Shown here piece by piece: positions 40,601 through 52,600 of a stretch of 64,000 nucleotides of DNA. The translations under genes were made by a program, and so were the position numbers. The stretch lies in contig JAIOJX010000002.1 of NCBI GenBank assembly GCA_022376925.1, forward strand, positions 64,380,001-64,444,000, given 5' to 3'. The first letter of the stretch is position 1. Each line of letters opens with the position of its first letter. The DNA comes from Tragulus kanchil. Taxonomy: Eukaryota; Chordata; Mammalia; Artiodactyla; Tragulidae. The notes below the pieces were generated by a model. That model ran no database searches. It was not told where the DNA came from and saw only the letters and a program-made list of their open reading frames with translations.

Positions 40601-43600
40601 TCATGCTGCCTTGGATTTTTAATTTTTTTTTTTAACCTTTCACATCATCAAAGCAAGGGTAAAGCATGATGATGTGAAAGAATTAATACAGTTCTCTTCA
40701 AAAAACAATACAGTTCTAGAACTTGTATTGGTTGAAAATGTATGTTGTTTAATTAGGTTTTGTAAAAAGTCTGTTAAAGGAACAAAATAATTTAGCAATA
40801 TTTCATCCCTGTGTGAAGTCACAGTCGCCGAGAATTGCTGCATTTTAGTTATCTGCTCCAATAGAATTCTATTTTCTGATTTAAAAGTTTCATCAGTAAT
40901 AGTTATGTTTTCATATATTTTTACATTCTAATATTATTGAATTTTATAGATTAAAGTAACATGTAAAGTAAGTGCCAACAGAATAAATTGTATGGAACTT
41001 TATTTTGATTTAATCAACTTTTTATCATTTTAAGAGTATCAGTGAGGTCATTTCCATCATGCAAACATATGTACTCTTTGTAGTGCATCAGATTGTTCTA
41101 ATTTCAAGAATAGGTTTGTGAACAAGTTAATTTTTAGATGCATTGTTTAATTCTGTTAGGTTTTTAAAAATTCATGTTTAGAAAGTAAAAATTTTAAAAG
41201 CATTTTAAAAAAATAGCAGTGACCGTTTCAAAGCAAATAAATTCACATACACATGCACACCAATGAAACATTATACTTTTTATTGTACTGTTTTTTTATT
41301 AATTAAATTTTTGGCACCCTGGGGAATTTTCTTAATTACTTTTGGAAAATTTAGTTTAGCGTGAAAAACTAGAATCTCACATTTTTAAGCACCACAGATA
41401 AAAAACAACCCCCCGGCAAGCTTGGGATCTCCTTTTACACAGAAACACAGAGCCTTTGCCCTTGAACTAATGTTTTATTGATTTTTTCCTGGTTTATTAG
41501 AAGTAATTTGAAGTAGTATCTATTAGGCACTAGACCTAGATAAATATTTAAAATTATGTGAAATAATCTCTGTGATTTTTCAGAAATAAGAACTATATAT
41601 TCGAACTCATTTTTCAGCTTTGTGTATTATTGTGTGTTTTCCTCTTCTTAATGAGACATGCTTTCCTGAATATTTTTCTTGTAATGCTTCTCATGCTGCC
41701 TTGGATTTTTAATTTTTTTTTTTAACCTTTCACATCATCAAAGCAAGGGTAAAGCATGATGATGTGAAAGAATTAATACAGTTCTCTTCAAAAAACAATA
41801 CAGTTCTAGAACTTGTATTGGTTGAAAATGTATGTTGTTTAATTAGGTTTTGTAAAAAGTCTGTTAAAGGAACAAAATAATTTAGCAATATTTCATCCCT
41901 GTGTGAAGTCACAGTCCGAGAATTGCTGCATTTTAGTTATCTGCTCCAATAGAATTCTATTTTCTGATTTAAAAGTTTCATCAGTAATAGTTATGTTTTC
42001 ATATATTTTTACATTCTAATATTATTGAATTTTATAGATTAAAGTAACATGTAAAGTAAGTGCCAACAGAATAAATTGTATGGAACTTTATTTTGATTTA
42101 ATCAACTTTTTATCATTTTAAGAGTATCAGTGAGGTCATTTCCATCATGCAAACATATGTACTCTTTGTAGTGCATCAGATTGTTCTAATTTCAAGAATA
42201 GGTTTGTGAACAAGTTAATTTTTAGATGCATTGTTTAATTCTGTTAGGTTTTTAAAAATTCATGTTTAGAAAGTAAAAATTTTAAAAGCATTTTAAAAAA
42301 ATAGCAGTGACCGTTTCAAAGCAAATAAATTCACATACACATGCACACCAATGAAACATTATACTTTTTATTGTACTGTTTTTTTATTAATTAAATTTTT
42401 GGCACCCTGGGGAATTTTCTTAATTACTTTTGGAAAATTTAGTTTAGCGTGAAAAACTAGAATCTCACATTTTTTAAGCACCACAGATAAAACAACAGGC
42501 AAGCTTGCTCACCTTTGCCCTTGAACAGAAAACACATGGTCTGCATGCAGTATCTCCTTTTTACACAGAAACACAGAGTTTCCCTTTCAGTAACTTGTCC
42601 TTCCTGTAACGGATGAGAAAAACATCTACTTAGGAAAAAATCTTTTTCTACATAGACACACCATTTTATTAGGTGGAGCATCTTTTGCCTTCTACAATCC
42701 TAGATTAAAGCTTTAGCCACCTTTTTCAAAGTCTGAGGGTTTTTTATCTCTTAAAAGGCTGACACTTTTGAAAGTTTGTTGCAGTTTTATATTAATACGT
42801 TGTTGCTGTTTACTTCTTTAGATTACTACAAGGGAAGACATAAATTCAAAGCAGGTTACTCCAGTGAAAGCAGACCTGGAATCTGAGTCTTTTCGACCAA
42901 ACCTAAGTGATCCGAGTGAACTCTTACTGCCAGATCAGATTGAAAAGGTACGACATGCCCACTTCCATGCATTGCTGTGTGTGTGCCCATGAGACTTTAA
43001 AAACAGCCTCTTTTTAGTGGAGTTGAAAACTGAAGAAGCAGGGCTATTGCGCCTAGTCTTACTCTCAGTGGAGAAAAATTTTGTACATAAAATATAGCAA
43101 CTAATGTAATAGAAGATATTAGGAGATTTGGATAACCAGACATGAAAATAAATAGTAATTTGGGTGAGACAGTATGATAGCCAGTGTTTAATTTCTTCCT
43201 GTGTGCCAGTTAGCGGCTTTGTGTAGATTTTATAATGTAGTTGTTGCAGCCCCTATGCGAGTTTGGTGCTCTTATTGTCACATTTTGTAAGTGAAGAAAC
43301 TTTTGGCTTAGAGAGGCTGAGTAAATGTTCAAAGCCATAACAGCTATAACATAGTCAGGCTTGATTCTAATTCTGATAGTCTGACTTTAGATTTGAGAGG
43401 TTATTACAGTTCATCACATGTTTTTGTTAATTTGATACAGAGCATGCAAACAATAAATAATCCATGTTTCTATCCTCTAAACTTCTTATTGTTTAGTATG
43501 ATTCTTTTCCTAATGAACAGTTGATATTACATACCAAGAAGTGTACAGTTATTTTTCAAGCATCTCCATATCTTTCATAATGATAAATAATGTCTACTGT

Positions 43601-46600
43601 TATTTTTGTAGCCTACATTTTATAAAGTATGATTTAATTCCAACTGGCGTTAGTGTTCTATAGATTGACAATAAGCAGCTATCAAGTATGTGTTAACGAT
43701 TTATTTTTCAAAGCTTACCAAGCATCTTCCACCAAGAACAATTGGCTATCCATGGACTCTTGTTTATGGTACTGGGAAGCATGGCACAAGCTTGAAGACC
43801 CTTTATCGAACAATGACAGGTTTAGACACTCCAGTGCTGATGGTGATTAAGGACAGTGATGGACAGGTATGAAAGGCAACAACATAGACACCTTACCCTT
43901 TAAGAGATGGTAGTAGCAGCGATTTTAGCATATTCTTTTGATAAAAATTGCCTTCATTAGTATACTTTATTAAGTTTATTTGTTAATTATTGAGTGCTTT
44001 TGATATGCAAGACAGTGATGAATCCTACAAAGAGACAGATATGAGCATGAATCATGAAAGAGTTCCTATCTTCAAAGGAATTATAGTCTGGTAGAAAATA
44101 TATTAAGGTATGGGAATATCTCTAGTGCCAAGCAAACTATGCCTAGTATAGTGAAAGCTTATTAAAAAGTAAAAGAGGTGTTTATTATATTGTTCATTTC
44201 TGTCTGGAAGCGATAACAGTGAGGTTCAAGGAAATGGTAAAAGTTGACAGTCTTGAAGTGTGGGTAAAATTTTGAAAGTTAAAGATAATTGTGGGCTTCC
44301 CTGGTGGTCCAGTGGGTAAGGACACCACCTTGCAGTGCAAGGGGTGCAGGTTAGATCCCTGGCCTGGGAAGATCCCACGTGCCGTGGAGCGGCTGGATCG
44401 ATGTGTCTAATTACCGAGCCAGAGCTCTGGAGCACATGCACCCAGAGCCGGTGCTCTGCAACAACAGAGGCCACCACGATGGGCGGCCCACATGGGCCAA
44501 AGAACAAAGATGGGTGAAAATAGAGAAATGAAAGACCAATAGAAGTGGCCCGCCCGCCCCCTCCCTTCCCCCCACCCCCACAAAAAAGATAATTGTGTGA
44601 TGAGACCAAGGACAGTCACAGATAAGCAAGGGAAACATTAGTTATCCCCAAAGCACCAAGTTCGTAAATGGACAGAACAAATCTTTGGTGTCGTCAGACC
44701 TGGTAGCTTCCTTTGAGGAGATGGAGGTGGTGGCGTTGAGGACATTCAAAGACAGTTTGTGGAGTGCTGGAAATGTCCTGTTTCTTCATCTGAATGAAGG
44801 TTAAATGGGACTTTGTGTGTGTGTGTTAGTCGCTCAGTCATGTCCCACTTTTTGTGACCGCATGGACTGTAGCCTGCCAACCTCCTCTGACCATGGTATT
44901 CTCCAGGCAAGATTTTGCTTTTTGTGCTAATTACATATTGAACTGTATAGTTATATTATATATATATAAATACACACAGACACACACACACACACACACA
45001 TATACACACCTTACAATAAGACAGCCTATTTTAAAATTAAGAGTATGAAAATGGAATGTGTGGGGCGATAATTACTGTAGTGATCATCAGTCTCTACATT
45101 CCCATTTCATGATCCGGAATCTTAGACCCAGAGCATTGAAATGACTTATCCAGGCCTCTTATTCGTTCATTCTTTTTTATAAGATATCCGTTGTTTCTAG
45201 TGTACTGTGTAAGGCCAAGGCATTATCATACCAAGCAATTCAGACCCAAGTTCTGTCCTCAAGGAATATACTGTCTAATAAAGAAAAAATTAGCATACTT
45301 TTTAAGCGGAAGAATGTTTAGCTATACTGGAGAGTTTTGCTTTCTTATGTGCCACAATACCACAACAGCAGTTATCTTTATTGTACGTAGTCATCCTGAA
45401 ATGTATTTGCCACTTTTTTCTTTTTTTTTAAGATTTATTTATTTATTTATTTTGGGCGGGGGTCGGGTGGGTGGGCCACTTCTATTGGTCTTTCATTTAT
45501 CTATTTTCATCCATCTTTGTTCTTTGGCCTGTGTGGGCCTCCCATTGCGGTGGCGTCTGTTGTTGCAGAGCGCCGGCTCTGGGTGCATGTGCTCCAGATT
45601 TCCGGCTCCATAATTGGCCTCCTGTGGCAGGTGGGATCTTCCCAGGCCAGGGACCAAACCGCACCCTTGCACTGGCAATGTCCTTACCCGTAATTGTGTG
45701 ATGAGACCAAGGACAGTCACAGATAAGCAAGGAAACATTAGTTATCCCCAAAGCACCAAGTTCAGAAATGGACAGAACAAATCTTTGGTGTCAGACCTGG
45801 TAGCTTCCTTTGAGGAGATGGAGGTGGTGGCGTTGAGGACATTCAAAGACAGTTTGTGGAGTGCTGGAAATGTCCTGTTTCTTCATCTGAATGAAGGTTA
45901 AATGGGACTTTGTGTGTGTGTGTTAGTCGCTCAGTCATGTCCCACTTTTTGTGACCGCATGGACTGTAGCCTGCCAACCTCCTCTGACCATGGTATTCTC
46001 CAGGCAAGATTTTGCTTTTTGTGCTAATTACATATTGAACTGTATAGTTATATTATATATATATAAATACACACAGACACACACAGAGAGAGACACACAT
46101 ATACACACCTTACAATAAGACAGCCTATTTTAAAATTAAGAGTATGAAAATGGAATGTGTGGGGCGATAATTACTGTAGTGATCATCAGTCTCTACATTC
46201 CCATTTCATGATCCGGAATCTTAGACCCAGAGCATTGAAATGACTTATCCAGGCCTCTTATTCGTTCATTCTTTTTTATAAGATATCCGTTGTTTCTAGT
46301 GTACTGTGTAAGGCCAAGGCATTATCATACCAAGCAATTCAGACCCAAGTTCTGTCCTCAAGGAATATACTGTCTAATAAAGAAAAAATTAGCATACTTT
46401 TTAAGCGGAAGAATGTTTAGCTATACTGGAGAGTTTTGCTTTCTTATGTGCCACAATACCACAACAGCAGTTATCTTTATTGTACGTAGTCATCCTGAAA
46501 TGTATTTGCCACTTTTTTCTTTTTTTTTAAGATTTATTTATTTATTTATTTTGGGCGGGGGTCGGGTTGGGGAGGGAGGGGAGCGGGCGGGCCACTTCTA

Positions 46601-49600
46601 TTGGTCTTTCATTTCTCTGTTTTCATCCATCTTTGTTCTTTGGCTCCTGTGGGCCTCCCATTGCGGTGGCGTCTGTTGTTGCAGAGCGCCGGCTCTGGGT
46701 GCATGTGCTCCAGATTTCCGGCTCCATAATTGGACACATCAGTCCAGTCGCTCTGCGGCACGTGGGATCTTCCCAGGCCAGGGACCAAACCGGCACCCCT
46801 TGCACTGCAAGGCAATGTCCTTACCCACTGGACCATCAGGGGAAGCCCTATTTGCCACTTTTTTAGATGGTCTTTCTAATCGTTACAATGAATATCTTTC
46901 TAGATTTCAAAACTAGGAAAGATCTAGCTTTTTCCCACTGAGAAACTTGATATGTTTATACCTGCCAATAATAGGAATTGGTAACAATTGATCATGTTTT
47001 TCTTTTTAAATATAAATAAATAAAACTATGCTATATTTCAGATTTTTTTTCTGCATTTTACTTAAATGACATAATGCTTATAGAGACAAATTGATAGTTG
47101 TTATTGAACATGCATTTTTTTTAATCCTTAGGTGTTTGGTGCATTAGCATCTGAGCCATTTAAAGTGAGTGATGGCTTTTATGGTACTGGAGAGACCTTT
47201 GTTTTTACATTCTGTCCAGAATTTGAGGTAAGGACAGTAGTTTCCATTTATATTCAGTTTGTGAAGAGATGGTGTCTTGAACAGAACATGCAGTCTAGAG
47301 TTCTAAATATCTGCATTTGACTCTCAATTTCTACCTTTTACTGTTAGCACTTTTCTTTGCTTACCATTTTGACCTTCAACTTTCCTATGGGTAGAATGAG
47401 GATCACAAAATGCAATAGGGTTGTTTAAAAATTAAATGAGAATCATATATGTATAACACTGGATATGGTACCAGACTTACATTATTGGTTCGGTAAGAAG
47501 TACACATCATTATGCTATTTTGTTTATGAAGTATCATTGTAAAATTTCTCAAAACTTTTACTTACTAAATAAGTTTAATAACGAAATTCATCTTGAAGAC
47601 TTAATAAATTATTGGGCTTTAAATCAAAAGTGATTACCTGATTTCTTTTTCTTTATTGTGACTTGACTAAAATTAGATACCTTCTAATGCCAATAAGGTG
47701 TAAAATTTTTAAGTGTGAACAAATCTTAGTGAATGTGTGATTCCATTTGAAGCATTGAGTGCAATCTTAGTATCTCTGGTACAGTGTGGTTCAGAATATC
47801 AAACAGTTCCTAAGAGATGAAATTATGTTCTTGAAAATAGGAACCAACATCGTTAAAACAAAACAAAACAAAACAATTGCTTTAGGAACAGTTTCTATAA
47901 TGAACAAAATAGGATTTTGTAACACAGTAAGAACTCTCTTAACGAACTTGAGTTTAAGTGGCTCACCAGATTAACCTGAGCTTTCCATTTCTTCCATGAA
48001 ATATGTCAACTGATGGTTACAGCTAGCTAGAAGCTTGTAATTGTTACAGATTTTTGAAGTTTCAGTTGTGCCTGTTTTTAGTCCTTTTTTGTGATTCTGT
48101 CTCCACCTGATAACTAATAATGCAATTAAATAAATTTCATATATCTATGAAAATTAAAGTTTATTGACAGCTGTAATGAATACTTTGGAAAATTGTTATA
48201 AAGATGAGGTGCTAGAAACTGATGTTGGATTAATATCAGGTTTAGGTAGAACTTCCATGAAAGATTGAAAATATTGAAGAATAAAAAATATTGAAGAATA
48301 TTAACATCTAGAAGGTTGTTTTTTTTTCAGTTTTATTTATTTTTGGCTGCACTGGGTCTTTGTTGTTGCATGCAGGCTTTCTGTAGTTATGAAGCGTGGG
48401 GTCTGCTCTAGTAGTGGGCTCCTCGTTGCACCGACTTCTCTTGCTGTAGAGCACAGGCTCTAGGGCTCACGGGCTTCAGCAGTCACAGCTCATGGCTCTA
48501 CAGCATAGGCTTAGTCTGTGTGAAACACAGACTTAGTTTCCTGGTGCCATGTGGGATCTTCCTGGAATAGGGATCGAACCCATGTCTCCTGCCTGGGCAG
48601 GTGGATCCACTGGACCACCAGGGAAGCCCAACATCCAGAAGTTTTACCCTTGAATTTCTCAGGTATGTTCATTGTTCTTTAAAGAAATTGAAACTGGAAG
48701 TCATAAACATGTGTTACTGGTTTCTATAAAAATAACGATAAATGATTTCATACCCAAAGAAAGGACCTTGACCCTGTATCAAAATAGTAAAATGTTATCA
48801 AATTAATGTGCATTTATATTTTATATTTGATATTAAAAATAGCATCTACTCAGTTTTTAACTGATTTACTTTCTGTAACATTTCTCATTAATTACTGAAT
48901 TCTTGGTACCTGTGTTGTTAGGAAAGAGTATGTGTGGAGAAATAGTAAGCTTGGAATGCTTGAATTAAAGATTATATTGTAGTTGAACGTGTAGTTTAAA
49001 ATTTACAAACACTGAAATCAAAACACCAGCCCCTTCAACCCAGACTTTTTGTGTTCTTGTTCCTCTTACTTACCTACCTTTCCAGGGTTTGCTAACTATT
49101 TTGGGATTCAGGAGAGCTAACTGTGTGTAGTAATCATTTAAGTCTGTTTTTTTTTTTTTTTTTTCCATTTTTGTAGATCTTTAAATGGACAGGAGATAAT
49201 ATGTTTTTTATCAAAGGAGACATGGATTCACTAGCTTTTGGTGGTGGAGGGTAAGTCTCTTGAAAATTTGACTATAAGATTTTAAACAAACTTTAAAAAT
49301 TCATGTGTGTTATTTATAGAATAAACTATCTTTGGAAGGTTTTAACATTAGAATCCTAATTTATATATTATGACTAAGAAAGCATAATATTTGCAGGAAA
49401 GTTGTTAAGTGTAGTATAGGAAAGCCTTGTAGACTATTTTATCTCAAAGTGCTATTTAGTTGATTGCAGGCTTTCTGTAGTTATGAAGCGTGGGGTCTGC
49501 TCTAGTAGTGGGCTCCTCGTTGCACCGACTTCTCTTGCTGTAGAGCACAGGCTCTAGGGCTCACGGGCTTCAGCAGTCACAGCTCATGGCTCTACAGCAT

Positions 49601-52600
49601 AGGCTTAGTCTGTGTGAAACACAGACTTAGTTTCCTGGTGCCATGTGGGATCTTCCTGGAATAGGGATCGAACCCATGTCTCCTGCCTGGGCAGGTGGAT
49701 CCACTGGACCACCAGGGAAGCCCAACATCCAGAAGTTTTACCCTTGAATTTCTCAGGTATGTTCATTGTTCTTTAAAGAAATTGAAACTGGAAGTCATAA
49801 ACATGTGTTACTGGTTTCTATAAAAATAACGATAAATGATTTCATACCCAAAGAAAGGACCTTGACCCTGTATCAAAATAGTAAAATGTTATCAAATTAA
49901 TGTGCATTTATATTTTATATTTGATATTAAAAATAGCATCTACTCAGTTTTTAACTGATTTACTTTCTGTAACATTTCTCATTAATTACTGAATTCTTGG
50001 TACCTGTGTTGTTAGGAAAGAGTATGTGTGGAGAAATAGTAAGCTTGGAATGCTTGAATTAAAGATTATATTGTAGTTGAACGTGTAGTTTAAAATTTAC
50101 AAACACTGAAATCAAAAACACCAGCCCCTTCAACCCAGACTTTTTGTGTTCTTGTTCCTCTTACTTACCTACCTTTCCAGGGTTTGCTAACTATTTTGGG
50201 ATTCAGGAGAGCTAACTGTGTGTAGTAATCATTTAAGTCTGTTTTTTTTTTTTTTTTTTCCATTTTTGTAGATCTTTAAATGGACAGGAGATAATATGTT
50301 TTTTATCAAAGGAGACATGGATTCACTAGCTTTTGGTGGTGGAGGGTAAGTCTCTTGAAAATTTGACTATAAGATTTTAAACAAACTTTAAAAATTCATG
50401 TGTGTTATTTATAGAATAAACTATCTTTGGAAGGTTTTAACATTAGAATCCTAATTTATATATTATGACTAAGAAAGCATAATATTTGCAGGAAAGTTGT
50501 TAAGTGTAGTATAGGAAAGCCTTGTAGACTATTTGTTTATTCATCTCAAAGTGCTATTTAGTTGATTCTCTTTTGATATAAACCCATCTTTTAGAGTACA
50601 GTGACTCCTTAATACATAAAAGAGGAATATACTAATCCCTTAGAACGCCTCAAGTTTTCAGATAGCTATGATGATATATTCTTTCTTTAAATTTATTTTT
50701 AAAAAAGGTCTAAAATTTTTCATATTATTCTACCCTGGAAACTATTTGGACTGACATTTTAGACAATAGAAGTCTATTTTCCTGTTAAAAAGTTTAGTGG
50801 CCTCTCCTTCCATCTTCTAGCTTGTCTTCTTATTTATTTTGTTTTTAGCAGTGTGAGTAATCGGCATAGCGAGCACTGTGGGAAGCTTAGGTTTCTTATC
50901 CTTGTGTTCCAGCTTCACTTGGCCTCCATGGTGTTTAGCTAGATGGCTCTACTGCTTCCTAGCCTATAGTTCTCGGCAAATGTGACCTCCTTCATTTGTT
51001 ACTTTTCTCTTTGTTTCAAAATAAGACCTAATACCTGCTAAATAATTCCCAGAATTATGTAAATGTTATTTGTTTCCCCCATTTGAGGATATATATAGAT
51101 AGATAGATAGATAGATAAAATAAAATATATATATATAAATAATAGTTAAGTCAGGTTACAGAATCTTGGTGGCCTGAATATCCATCATCCTGAGTCATTC
51201 TAACAAATTCTCTTACAACTTCTCTGTAGATAGGTATTTGGAAGAAATTATTTCAGTGATTAAAACTTAACAATGACGGGCTTCCCCTGGTGGTCCAGTG
51301 GGTAAGGACACCGCCTTGCAGTGCAAGGGGCGCCGGTTCGAGCCCTGGCCTGGGAAGATCCCACGTGCCACGGAGCGGCTGGACTGATGTGTCCAATTAC
51401 CAAGCCGGAGCTCTGGAGCGCATGCGCCCAGAGCCGGTGCTCTGCGACGACAGACGCCACCACAGTGGGAGGCCCACAGGAGCCAAAGAACAAAGTCGGA
51501 TGAACATGGAGAAATGAGATACCAATAGAAGTGGCCCGCTTGCTCCCCTCCCTCCCCAACTCGACCCCCACCCAAAATAAATAAATAAATAAATCTTTAA
51601 AAAAAAAAAACTTAACAGTGAGGGGCTTCCCTGGTGGTCCAGTGGGTAAAAAGTTCACCTTGCAATGCAGGGGGCACTGGTTCGATCCCTGGCCCAGGAA
51701 GATCCCACGTGCTGGAGCAGCTGGACTTGTGTGTCCAAGTACTAGCCAGCACTCTGGAGCTCATGCACCCAACAAGAGAGGCCACTGCAATGGGAGGCCC
51801 ACAGAGGCCAAAGAGTAAAGATGGATGAAAATAAATGGATAAAAAATCAATAAAGGAGGCCAAAGTTTAAAAAAAAAGTAAAAAAAAAAAAATTAACCAT
51901 GGTTATTATGGCCTTCTCTGAAGGACATAACCAGGTAACTAAAAGCCATGTTATTTTTAGTTGTTGGAATCAACTTATAATGTTTATATGTTCTGGACAG
52001 AGAGGGCAGTCATTCAGCCCTACTCCAAATGATAGACTTATATGTGATTCAGTTATTTCTCCAGGAAAGCCTCACAAGCAAGTGACTTATAATTTCAAGC
52101 TGTAAAAGGTGCCTTCAGTCTTTGAAAGTAACATACAAAATCTCATTCAGTATCTGCTGGAACTTACTTTTGATGATACAACATGATTCCAGCAAGCTAA
52201 ACAACCATTGCATCATCTGATAACAAATCAGGAAGTTTACAGTCTTTGAAGGGGAGTCTCAGAAAATGAGGGAAATAAGGACTTGATGTTCCAGAATTCC
52301 AAACAGGAGCCCCAAAGAAATCAAAACATGTAATAGACTGAATATAGGCTTTGGAATCAGACCTGATTCAAATTCTCAGCTTCAGCCCACAGTATGTGTC
52401 AGACCTTGAACAACTCAAGTCTAGAGTTTCCTCAGATGTGTATTGGAGATTGAACCCTTAACGTTAACCACACTTTATTTTAGATGATAAGGAGTTTTCA
52501 TGTCTTTAAAAAACTCATATTAAATATGTTGAAACTGAACAGCAAAAAAAAATCATTATACAAGACAAAAAATAACAGAGTAGCACCTTTCTCAAAATCT

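Larger units (their letters stand above)
44590..46826. repeat. Tandem duplication 13 (offset 1097-1101)
   Basis: Copy 1 is 44590-45690 and copy 2 is 45691-46826. The copies differ in a CA repeat (see 44980), in ggtgtcgtcag versus ggtgtcag, and strongly in the SINE at the end of copy 1. Confidence 0.93.
48371..50567. repeat. Tandem duplication 14 (offset 1094-1095)
   Basis: Copy 1 is 48371 to about 49465 and copy 2 is 49465-50567. It contains OXR1 exon F. Copy 1 lacks some bases near its end (ctattttatctc versus the longer ctatttgtttattcatctc). Confidence 0.95.
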
